Positions 7,653-14,796 of a stretch of 50,068 nucleotides of DNA are shown piece by piece. Source of the DNA: a virus. The stretch covers positions 1-50,068 of IMG/VR virus record IMGVR_UViG_3300013120_000266. One strand, written 5' to 3'. How positions within the stretch are numbered: the first letter of the stretch is position 1; each line of letters starts with the position of its first letter. The translations under genes were made by a program, and so were the position numbers. The notes under the pieces were generated by a model. It saw only the letters and a program-made list of their open reading frames with translations. It was not told where the DNA came from and searched no databases.

Positions 7653-7988
7653 ATGTCGTCTGGAAAAACTGGCCCCGTAAAATACGCCAACATCAATGTG
7701 AGCGCCGCCACCTCCAACGAAATCGTTGCGGCCGTTGCTGAAAAGCAGATCCGTGTTTTGGGTATGTTTGTCTACGCCGCATCCGCCGTTACTGTCACTG
7801 TTGAAGATGAAGACGGAACCGACCTGATCGGTCCGACCGCGCTCGGGGACTCCGGTAGCGGATGGGTACTTCCGCCCCACGAACTCGGTCACCAAGAGGC
7901 TCCGACAGGAAAGGCCCTACACTTGCTTTTATCCGCAGCCGTTCAAGTTGGCGGGTGTGTGATTTACCAGGTAACAGATTCAGATTGA
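7653..7988 (+). CDS. Small beta-rich protein (virion-associated candidate)
   Basis: An AAGGAG Shine-Dalgarno precedes the ATG at 7653. The 111-aa protein is Ala/Val/Gly-rich with alternating hydrophobic beta-strands (RVLGMFVYAASAVTVTVEDEDG) and a Gly-rich turn before LPPHELGH. Small jelly-roll-like phage proteins with this pattern occur next to tail or head-fibre genes. Here the next gene is a large Asp-box tail protein. No enzyme motif is present. Confidence 0.6.
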   Translation: MSSGKTGPVKYANINVSAATSNEIVAAVAEKQIRVLGMFVYAASAVTVTVEDEDGTDLIGPTALGDSGSGWVLPPHELGHQEAPTGKALHLLLSAAVQVGGCVIYQVTDSD

Positions 7989-8042
7989 GCGCAGCTAGCC
8001 TGAACTGACTGGGATACGCTTTTCATTGCAGGAATGTGACTA

Positions 8043-10199
8043 ATGGCATCCGTCAAGCTCTGTGGCCGGTCGTTTACTTTCACGCGGGCGAGTGTGGCCT
8101 ATACCCAGGATGATGACGCGTGCACGCAGGTAGCAGCTGATGTACCTGTCACTCGGCCTATGCAGCGATTGCATAGGGCCGCTGGCAAGGTGCAGAAGTA
8201 TTCTTTCAGCGGCGACGACTTGATTGCTGACGATGAGGGCGCCGAGAATATCATCCCGATGGCAACTGACGGGATCTACTTGTACGGCCGTCATGTCGGT
8301 GCGTCTGCTGTGCCCTGGCGCACTTCAGATCTCTTAACTTGGGTCAAGGTTGGCGGTGTTCAGGCAATTTCCTACATGTATGCCATGAAAGATGGCACTC
8401 GACTCCTTGGTATCAACGGGTCCACCGCTTACTACTCTATCGATCAGGGAGCCACCTGGGTAGAGGCCACGACGCAGCCCGACTGGACCGCCGCCGGGCT
8501 AGTGTGGCCACTTGCAGACTCTGGCTGGTCCGAGGATGATTCTGGCGTTGTCATGTTTGGCGAGTACAAGGCCACGGCGGGCGGCCATCGCATACACAAG
8601 TCAACCGATGGCGGAGTGAACTGGTCTACTACACTCGACGTTGCCGGAGAATCCCCAGAGCCAAAGCACTGCCACTGCACATGCTGGCACGCCGCAACTG
8701 ACACGTGGTTCGCCGTTTTCGGCGATAGTGAACAGCGGCAGTGGTGGAAGTCAACAGACAGCGGAGACAGCTGGGCCCTTTGGGGTGCTGGCGGCGCCGA
8801 CAGAGGCCGCCAGCCAGTCAACCTGAGAGACTTTGGGGACGCGAAGTATCTATTTCTTGGCGCCGACGAAGGCTGCAGTGCGGCCGGTCTCGTTGATGCT
8901 ACGGCAGCGGCGTTTGAAACCGCCGAGATTATTGAGTTTCGATGCTACTGGACTGACGGAATTGGTTTGCAACAGAACTCATGGGCGATCGAGTATCACA
9001 ATGGAATTGCGTACCTGTTTCAGCGAGCAACAGCAGCCGCGGCCACACAAATGCGTGAACTCTCCGTTTCTCAGAATCTCACGGACTGGACGACAGTCGC
9101 TATTACAACAATAGCTACCGGCTTTGAGCATTCTGCTGGCGTGTTTCTCGGCAAGGTACACCTGAACCGTTCGCACGCCGACCACTACGTACTAGACATA
9201 ACCGGCGTGGTCGATGACACAGCCGTGCTTCTGTCTCCTGGGCACACCAACCTATACGCGGAAGCGGCGTCCGATGCCTCAAATAAAGCGCTGTGGTTTG
9301 CAGCTTCGGGCCAAGCTTTAACGGATGACGCCGCTACTCCATATGTCGGCGCCTCTGCAGTGAAGGCCCGCAGGGCCGACGAAGCCGTCACAAATACCAC
9401 GGTGTACGGCTGCTATTATTCAGTGGTGGCGCTCACACTGAACACGCTTTACTCCGCCAGCATGCGACTACGAGGATACAACACCGATGATTCATGCGAG
9501 TTTTTTCAGCTCCGTTTCGGACGATCCACTGGCGCTGAGGGGCTAACTGGGTCTGTCCGCCTTAGCGGCACAGATTGGGGTAAGGCTCAGGTGCAGCACA
9601 CGCCAGGAGTGAGCGCCAACTTTTGGCTGACGGCAAACGCATTGCGTACCACCAACGGCGCCAACGACATTTTGCACGATGCCCTTCAGATCAACGAAGG
9701 CGATCAGCAGCCGTGGCAGATCGGAGGAACAGCACTGGCTGCCACAGTAGCCTCCGCATCAGTTTCCGGAGACGTTTCTCACGAGATCGTGCTGCAACCA
9801 TTCACCGCGTCATACCGACAGTCGAGCACGCCTCTTAAGTACATCTTCAGTTACGTTAAGGATGCCAGCAACTACCTGCGCATCTATTACGATCCGGCGG
9901 ATAAGGTCTTCGGGTTCCAGCGCACTGTTGGTGGTGCTGATCAATCAGCCGTCGAGTCGGCTGCAGTCGAGTTTGGCGATCAGTCTGAGATCAGACTGAC
10001 AGTCTCAATGACCGCCTCTGCCACCACGATGGTTGTGAAGGTGAATGAGGAAAGCGAGACTATCAGTGAAGAGAACGGACTCGACGGAATCGTCACCTGG
10101 AAATATGGTGACCAAGACGGAGCAAACGGCTGGACTTTCTGGCTGTCACAGACAGCTGGCGAGCAAAAGGCCGACCTTGCCCTGGTTGATGTTTCTTGA
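8043..10199 (+). CDS. Tail/receptor-binding protein with Asp-box propeller and lectin-like domain
   Basis: This 718-aa protein has at least three Asp-box (BNR) motifs, S/T-x-D-x-G-x-x-W: SIDQGATW, STDGGVNW and STDSGDSW. They lie between about residues 130 and 250. In sialidase-like beta-propellers these motifs mark blade turns. The C-terminal half, from about 390, is Ala/Thr-rich beta structure with features of a concanavalin/laminin-G-type jelly roll (RIYYDPADKVFGFQR). A short N-terminal domain could be the particle attachment module. I see no clear sialidase arginine triad, so glycan binding is safer than hydrolysis. It is probably a tail fibre or tailspike. It starts at the ATG at 8043, downstream of a CAGGAA site. 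Confidence 0.65.
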   Translation: MASVKLCGRSFTFTRASVAYTQDDDACTQVAADVPVTRPMQRLHRAAGKVQKYSFSGDDLIADDEGAENIIPMATDGIYLYGRHVGASAVPWRTSDLLTWVKVGGVQAISYMYAMKDGTRLLGINGSTAYYSIDQGATWVEATTQPDWTAAGLVWPLADSGWSEDDSGVVMFGEYKATAGGHRIHKSTDGGVNWSTTLDVAGESPEPKHCHCTCWHAATDTWFAVFGDSEQRQWWKSTDSGDSWALWGAGGADRGRQPVNLRDFGDAKYLFLGADEGCSAAGLVDATAAAFETAEIIEFRCYWTDGIGLQQNSWAIEYHNGIAYLFQRATAAAATQMRELSVSQNLTDWTTVAITTIATGFEHSAGVFLGKVHLNRSHADHYVLDITGVVDDTAVLLSPGHTNLYAEAASDASNKALWFAASGQALTDDAATPYVGASAVKARRADEAVTNTTVYGCYYSVVALTLNTLYSASMRLRGYNTDDSCEFFQLRFGRSTGAEGLTGSVRLSGTDWGKAQVQHTPGVSANFWLTANALRTTNGANDILHDALQINEGDQQPWQIGGTALAATVASASVSGDVSHEIVLQPFTASYRQSSTPLKYIFSYVKDASNYLRIYYDPADKVFGFQRTVGGADQSAVESAAVEFGDQSEIRLTVSMTASATTMVVKVNEESETISEENGLDGIVTWKYGDQDGANGWTFWLSQTAGEQKADLALVDVS

Positions 10200-10268
10200 T
10201 TTTAACGCACTGAATCAACTTCAAATTTTGCTGTCCAAGTTTTAACTTCACGAGGCGAGGAGAACATT

Positions 10269-11339
10269 ATGCCTTCCCCCACTACTGAGCAATTCAATCA
10301 ACACGTCGAAGCCCTTATCTTTGCCTGTGACGACTGGAGCCAACGCGACGAACCCGTGCGCGAGTGGTTCGGCGCCATGGTCAAGGTCATTAGCGATGGG
10401 ATCGACCAGGCTGCTATACAGCTAATTGATTTTTTAGAATCCGAGAACAGCACGCTAATTGAAGAGTCCAGCTGGCACACTGTCTTGGCTGCTGACTACT
10501 TCGCAGAGAAGTGGCAAGCATGGAAGAAGAGCATCGCGATGCGGCCGCAGACGACGCACCCTGGTGGTGATGATTCGTTGTGGATCGCCTATCGTCAAAT
10601 GTGCGAAGCACGCGAGCCGAGATTTTTCTCCACCCTCGAGGGCATGTTGGACTTAGAACGCCAAGGCGTCAGTATGCGACAGCGGGCCATCATGTACGGC
10701 TACTATCTCGACAACGGCGAGCCCGATTTAATGGCCGCCAATATTGAGACTGAGCGACAACGCAAGAAGGGCTATGAGCCAGCCGAAACAATGACGCCGG
10801 ACGATCGCATTCGTGAGGAAACACATAAGGCTGACTGGGCTAAGCGATCGGTGCGCGTTACGGAAGTGATTGAGTCGAGGATTGACAAGCCGTCAAAACA
10901 GCCAACCGAGAGCGTGCACGACCTCGTGATCTTGCCACACATCACAAAGCGACAGATTAAATTGATGTTATCGGACGTCACCGACGACCAGATTGCCGAG
11001 GCCTGTGCCATTCACGGCGTCCGTCTTAACGAGCAACAGTTTGCTGTGCCGGAGCCGAGGCCCGAGACTCACGAGGAGGCCCAGAATGCCCTCGAGGCGG
11101 AGCAAAGGGCCGTGGCAGGGGAGGCGGACCGTCTGACTCATGCTGACGATGTGTCGCACATTGAAGACGTGGAAACTCGTATTATGGCGTTGCACGAGCA
11201 GCAAGGCCTGAAGGCTGGCGAGATTTCTAAGTTGCTTCTTAAGGACGGCACACAGATAGGACCATCGCGAGTTGGAAAGGTGATTTCTGAAATCAAAAAG
11301 CGGCGAAAGGAAGAATCACTTGCGGGTCATACAGGTTGA
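10269..11339 (+). CDS. Hypothetical protein with C-terminal HTH-like region
   Basis: This 356-aa, largely helical acidic protein starts with a strong GAGGAG site. The first 230 residues hold no recognised family. The last 60 residues (RIMALHEQQGLKAGEISKLL, then IGPSRVGKVISEIKK) look like a helix-turn-helix of the kind used to detect repeats or bind operators. It precedes the Acb2-like and terminase small-subunit genes. A role in DNA packaging control or transcription is possible. The function is unknown. Confidence 0.55.
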   Translation: MPSPTTEQFNQHVEALIFACDDWSQRDEPVREWFGAMVKVISDGIDQAAIQLIDFLESENSTLIEESSWHTVLAADYFAEKWQAWKKSIAMRPQTTHPGGDDSLWIAYRQMCEAREPRFFSTLEGMLDLERQGVSMRQRAIMYGYYLDNGEPDLMAANIETERQRKKGYEPAETMTPDDRIREETHKADWAKRSVRVTEVIESRIDKPSKQPTESVHDLVILPHITKRQIKLMLSDVTDDQIAEACAIHGVRLNEQQFAVPEPRPETHEEAQNALEAEQRAVAGEADRLTHADDVSHIEDVETRIMALHEQQGLKAGEISKLLLKDGTQIGPSRVGKVISEIKKRRKEESLAGHTG

Positions 11340-11366
11340 CAATCAGACAGAGTTTTGTTGACAATC
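11336..11366 (+). repeat. Direct repeat TTGACAATC, 22-bp period
   Basis: The 9-mer TTGACAATC occurs at 11336-11344 and again at 11358-11366, one period (22 bp, about two helical turns) apart. It lies between the stop of the HTH-like gene and the start of the Acb2-like gene. Each copy contains a consensus -35 hexamer, but the -10 options downstream (TATAGA at 11377) are too close for a standard promoter. It may be a regulator-binding site. Confidence 0.35.
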
Positions 11367-11395
11367 CCCTACCTTTTATAGAGACGAGATTCGCT

Positions 11396-12088
11396 ATGAG
11401 TCATGACTACGTAGCTCCGTCGTTTTCTGAGAAGATGGCTCAGCTTGCCGAACAAAATCGCAAGCTTGTAGAATTGGCCGGGCGCCTAGAGGCAGAGAAC
11501 CAATCCTTGAAGGCCGGGAAGGCCGGGAAGGCCGGTTACAGTAAGGAAGGTCCGCCTCCAGACGGTATTGGTGGTTTGGGCCCCTGTCTTGATTGTCAGT
11601 CCCCATGCCAGTACGCAGGGACGCCTGGACCAGACAATACGCTAGAGGTCCATGACTGTGGTCCATCGCGACCTGTCGACATCGACCATTCGTTCGGCTC
11701 GCATCTGCCCGATACAGTGCATCTGCCGGTCAGCGAATCCGAGACCGGCGACTTAAATCTGACCGGCCCGGCGACCGAATTCTGCAGCCATCACGCATGT
11801 AGGCATGATGGAATGGTCATTGGCGGCGGGTCTAACGGTTCGGGATTCTCGATCTGTTGGCAGGTTGGGCCCACGATTGATGATAGCGGCCAGCAATTCC
11901 AGAACGGGGCAATCGTCGATACCGTGATTGGCGCCTGCATTGATCGGCTGGCTGCTTATCAGCGATCGCCGATGGCGTGCAGCGAGACGGCACTGGCAAT
12001 TCACCGTTTAAGATCGGCCCTAGAACATCTCCAACACCGCCGTAGCAAGAGGCAAGTACGGGGAGTACTCGGCACCCTGCAGCAGTGA
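11396..12088 (+). CDS. Acb2/Tad1-hairpin-like protein, candidate anti-defence sponge
   Basis: The start is the ATG at 11396 (product MSHDYVAP, 230 aa). The N-terminus is a short coiled coil, followed by a Lys-Ala-Gly tandem repeat (residues 39-46) and two Cys/His clusters (CLDCQSPC, CSHHACRH). The last 90 residues match my recollection of the phage family now called the Acb2/Tad1 hairpin domain. Matching parts are a FSICWQVGP strand, QNGAIVDTVIGACIDRL, YQRSPMACSETALAI and the closing arginine-rich helix with RGVLGT. Acb2 and Tad proteins sequester cyclic nucleotides made by CBASS or Thoeris. The family call rests on pattern recognition, and activity is inferred; the Cys-rich front half has no such precedent that I know. 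Confidence 0.55.
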   Translation: MSHDYVAPSFSEKMAQLAEQNRKLVELAGRLEAENQSLKAGKAGKAGYSKEGPPPDGIGGLGPCLDCQSPCQYAGTPGPDNTLEVHDCGPSRPVDIDHSFGSHLPDTVHLPVSESETGDLNLTGPATEFCSHHACRHDGMVIGGGSNGSGFSICWQVGPTIDDSGQQFQNGAIVDTVIGACIDRLAAYQRSPMACSETALAIHRLRSALEHLQHRRSKRQVRGVLGTLQQ

Positions 12089-12107
12089 AGTATACAAGAG
12101 CGTCGTC

Positions 12108-12884
12108 ATGAAGAACCAACACATGAAACCTTCGGCCAAAGACAGGTTACTCCGGCGGCGGGAGTTCGTCGCGGACCTGTATATCCGTGGCTGGAACCAA
12201 TACAAGATTGCTGACCACCTGGGAGTCAACCAGGCGACGATTTCGCGCGACCTGGTTAAGGTCCGGAAGACCTGGCAGGACAACATGTCGGAATCGTGGG
12301 AGACTCACGTTGGTCGGGAGTTGGCGAAGGTGGACGCGATTGAGGCTGCGGCATGGGAGGCTTGGGAGCGTTCCAGGGCCGACAAGCTAACTTCCAAAGT
12401 CAAGAAAACCACCAAGGACGGTAAGATACAAGAGGTCATTCGGCATGGTCAATCTGGGTCTGGTGATCCACGATTCCTCGCCGAGGCCCGTCATTGCGTA
12501 GAACGCCGCTGTCGTATCCTTGGCCTGGAACAACAGCAGGACAACATCAACAGCACGCATGTCGATATCGTGGAGATTGAGGTCACGAACCGCGAGGATG
12601 CCCACAGAATTCTCAGCGTCCAGGAATTCGAGCAGATGGGTGGTCACATCGATCTAAGCACATTGGACACTGAGGGCCTGCAGACGGTTGCACAGGAGCC
12701 CGCAGAGGACGCGACAAAACTACCAGCAACGCAGGACGGGAATGGGCGCCATGAGGGCAACGGGGACGGATTCCCGCTTCCGCCAGGAGGGCCGAAACGC
12801 CGAAAGCCGCAAGGTGGACATGGAGGTTCACTCAGCGGCGAAAGTCCCAGTGACAGTAAGCTAGGAGGCAATGGGAAACCATGA
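12108..12884 (+). CDS. Terminase small subunit (DNA-packaging recognition protein)
   Basis: This 258-aa protein starts with a helix-turn-helix (residues 18-55, IRGWNQYKIADHLGVNQATI). Long charged helices follow (VGRELAKVDAIEAAAWEAWE), then the typical GDPRFLAEARHCVERRCRILGL segment. This arrangement is characteristic of terminase small subunits, which bind the packaging start site as ring oligomers. The C-terminal 70 residues are a Gly/Pro/Lys-rich disordered tail. The large subunit lies 1.9 kb downstream, separated by a methyltransferase and a minus-strand island, instead of being adjacent as usual. It overlaps the next micro-gene by ATGA. Confidence 0.75.
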   Translation: MKNQHMKPSAKDRLLRRREFVADLYIRGWNQYKIADHLGVNQATISRDLVKVRKTWQDNMSESWETHVGRELAKVDAIEAAAWEAWERSRADKLTSKVKKTTKDGKIQEVIRHGQSGSGDPRFLAEARHCVERRCRILGLEQQQDNINSTHVDIVEIEVTNREDAHRILSVQEFEQMGGHIDLSTLDTEGLQTVAQEPAEDATKLPATQDGNGRHEGNGDGFPLPPGGPKRRKPQGGHGGSLSGESPSDSKLGGNGKP

Positions 12885-12997
12885 GCGGCATCCGACCACC
12901 TGACCACTTTTTAATCATCTTGGCGTCAGCTGCTTTGCTGACCACAGTGGCATACGTTGTTGCGTACGGTATGATATTGATTCGACTGGCAATGTGA
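12881..12997 (+). CDS. 38-aa single-span membrane micro-protein
   Basis: This short frame starts in the ATGA overlap with the terminase small-subunit stop and ends with TGA at 12995-12997. The product is 38 aa with a hydrophobic core (LIILASAALLTTVAYVVAYG) flanked by a short polar N-terminus and an Arg near the C-terminus. An AGGAGG lies about 14 nt upstream and a closer GGGA about 5 nt upstream. The exact stop-start overlap and the clean transmembrane profile support translation. Candidate roles are lysis accessory or membrane-targeted inhibitor; none is shown. Confidence 0.5.
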   Translation: MSGIRPPDHFLIILASAALLTTVAYVVAYGMILIRLAM

Positions 12998-13006
12998 GGT
13001 GATACA

Positions 13007-13603
13007 ATGACGTTCGCAGAGAACGGGTTTCCACCCCTAGCAAAAGTTAGCTTCGGCGAAATGTCACAATTGCCGGGCGCCCTCGACATGCTGGCGGACA
13101 TCATCCGCGGCGACGCGATCGATGTGGTGATAGAGATCGGATCAGCATCTGGCAACTTGGCAAGGTGGCTGTCCATGTTGGCCATTAACCACGGTCCGGA
13201 TTATCAAGTGCACTCTTTCGATGTTGTAGAAGTGGCTGACAATTCTGGCCACTTCGCCAACTTTCACGTGGGTGACGTATTCGACTTCTCCCGAAGCTCT
13301 GGCGCCAGAACGCAAGTAATAGACCTGATCGACTCCGCTCGGCGCCCGCTGCTGCTGTGTGATGGCGGAAACAAGATCCGCGAGGTCAATACGTTTGCAC
13401 CACTGCTGCCGCCTGGTGGCATCGTGGCCGTTCATGATTTCGCGTTGACGCGTCGAGACTTCGAGGTGCGACTGCGCGGACAGGAGATCTGGCCGTGTTG
13501 CGAGTGCGTACTTGATGATATCGTGGCCGCTGTTGGAACGTGGCAGCCACTTTATGAAAGAACGCTGCCCGTCGCTTGGGGGATGTGGCGACGGACAGTG
13601 TAA
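13007..13603 (+). CDS. Class I SAM-dependent methyltransferase / CmcI-like
   Basis: The ATG at 13007 has a GAGGTGA site. The 198-aa product shows a Rossmann methyltransferase core. IDVVIEIGSASGNLARWL is motif I, VHSFDVV is the acidic end of strand 2, and LLLCDGGNK and GGIVAVHDFAL are the later strands. The LCDGGNK and VHDF pair resembles the cephalosporin-hydroxylase (CmcI)/Methyltransf_24 group, which often modifies sugars or small molecules. It is one of at least four putative methyltransferases in the window. The substrate is unknown. Confidence 0.7.
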   Translation: MTFAENGFPPLAKVSFGEMSQLPGALDMLADIIRGDAIDVVIEIGSASGNLARWLSMLAINHGPDYQVHSFDVVEVADNSGHFANFHVGDVFDFSRSSGARTQVIDLIDSARRPLLLCDGGNKIREVNTFAPLLPPGGIVAVHDFALTRRDFEVRLRGQEIWPCCECVLDDIVAAVGTWQPLYERTLPVAWGMWRRTV

Positions 13604-13782
13604 CGGAGGAGGGTAACAGGATGCACAGTCAATTCGCAATCAGGCGCCGCTGGTGCATTGTGTGGCCAAACGGCGGGTCATGGTCATGGTCGTACTTGAT
13701 TACAGCAGCTTGGATTTTGTCTGCCGCATCTCCCTCGTTTTCTCAGTCTGAAGTAACGGACAATAGAACATTTGGTTCAGCT

Positions 13783-14097
13783 CTACAGGCTCAGGTTTGG
13801 CAGAACATGCAATGCGGCCAGTTTTTGCTGCATCCGCCGAATTACTGGTGTCCAACCTTGTGGAGTGGACGGCAACAGTCCTGTGCGGCCCACTGCTACC
13901 GACACCGGATGTCCGTCAGACATTCCTCCAGCATAAATAATAGAATTGCACCAAATTTGCCAGTTTCGATCGTCATCCCATTGCTCGATATTTCCAATAT
14001 AGCCGCAGCTGAAGGAAAGGTCAGGATAGAACTCCTCCAGACAATTAGTTGCCCAGTGGATGTCGAATTGTCGTTTCGCTGCATTGATGGTCGCCAT
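13783..14097 (-). CDS. Hypothetical protein of minus-strand island (104 aa)
   Basis: The ATG whose complement is at 14095-14097 is preceded by an AGGGA site 7-8 nt upstream. The 104-aa product is rich in Trp and Asp (IGNIEQWDDDRNWQIW) with two Cys residues and a basic C-terminus. No family is recognised. It is the second gene of a two-gene unit running against the surrounding late genes, about 100 bp downstream of its partner. An opposite-strand reading frame covers the region, but its translation is Arg/Ser/Cys-rich and looks like an antisense shadow. The position and orientation resemble a moron or anti-defence insert. Confidence 0.5.
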   Translation of the reverse strand: MATINAAKRQFDIHWATNCLEEFYPDLSFSCGYIGNIEQWDDDRNWQIWCNSIIYAGGMSDGHPVSVAVGRTGLLPSTPQGWTPVIRRMQQKLAALHVLPNLSL

Positions 14098-14202
14098 GTC
14101 AAGTTCCCTGTGCTGAAGACCCTTGAATTGCATCGGTCGACTTCCCGAAAAATGCCATCTACGATTCAAGAATTGCCTGAGCGAGCATCTAGGACAACGC
14201 CG

Positions 14203-14679
14203 CTACGTGGATGCGATTGCGGCGGGAAAGGGCTGCTCTTGGTTCAATTCTCTGATTGTCGCTTCGATGGCCGATCGGACTGGCTCCCATGTGGGACAAT
14301 CACCGTAGTGGGACTCCTCCGAGCAGGCGTTGTCAAGGCAGGCCAATGCAGCGTCGTAATCGCTGTTGAGGATGTGATCCATGGCGTCTTCTGCCAAACA
14401 CTCCGCGTGATGCGCAGAAGCCGCACAAGTGTCACGGTACTCCCGAGCCGATTTCAGCGCCGAGAGATAATGTTCGCACGCGTCCGCCGGGGGGGCATCA
14501 ATGTCTGGGTCGGTAGGCTCAATCGCGATCTGCGATCCGCACAGCGACAAGCCGCCGCAATATTTGCAGTCGTCATCATGAGCGCCGAACGAATGGGTCC
14601 ATTCCCACCCTGTCCAGGATTGCGTGGCATTCTCATAAGTAGTTTTGATTTCAGTCGTCAGTTTTTCCAGCGTCGTCAT
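14203..14679 (-). CDS. Acidic Cys/His-containing hypothetical protein, first gene of minus-strand island
   Basis: The start (ATG complement 14677-14679) has a GGGAG Shine-Dalgarno 7 nt upstream; it is preferred over an upstream in-frame ATG. The 158-aa protein is acidic. It contains DDDCKYCGGLSLCG, possibly a metal site, then helices with regularly spaced Ala and Cys (HHAECLAEDAMDHI, YDAALACLDNACSEESH). A candidate promoter lies 50-80 bp upstream. It is divergent from the terminase large-subunit gene. Small acidic proteins in such reversed islands are often DNA mimics or host-takeover factors, but no homologue is recognised. Confidence 0.55.
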   Translation of the reverse strand: MTTLEKLTTEIKTTYENATQSWTGWEWTHSFGAHDDDCKYCGGLSLCGSQIAIEPTDPDIDAPPADACEHYLSALKSAREYRDTCAASAHHAECLAEDAMDHILNSDYDAALACLDNACSEESHYGDCPTWEPVRSAIEATIRELNQEQPFPAAIAST

Positions 14680-14731
14680 TTTCCGTCTCCCTGTGTTACT
14701 GCTGGTCATGTTTCCGTCTCTCACTGTCTAC

Positions 14732-14761
14732 ATTTTATCGGCTAGATAAGACGGCCGTCAA
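14732..14761 (-). promoter_or_regulatory. Candidate sigma70-type promoter of the minus-strand island
   Basis: On the minus strand TTGACG (complement of 14756-14761) is separated by 18 bp from TAAAAT (complement of 14732-14737). Each hexamer matches the consensus at 5 of 6 positions. The expected start site would leave a leader of about 45 nt before the ATG at 14679. It sits in the only divergent intergenic gap of the region. Confidence 0.5.
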
Positions 14762-14796
14762 TACCCCTGACGCCAAAATTCCGGGAATTTTCCAAA

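Noticed and set aside
11358-11382. TTGACA ... TATAGA as a promoter before the Acb2-like gene
   Set aside because: The spacing is only 13 bp, too short for a sigma70 promoter. Kept only as a direct repeat.
13621-14745. Long plus-strand frame (about 374 codons) opposite the two minus-strand genes
   Set aside because: The minus-strand frames have better composition, Shine-Dalgarno sites and a promoter. The plus frame is Arg/Ser/Cys-rich like an antisense shadow. Only its start is noted as a finding.
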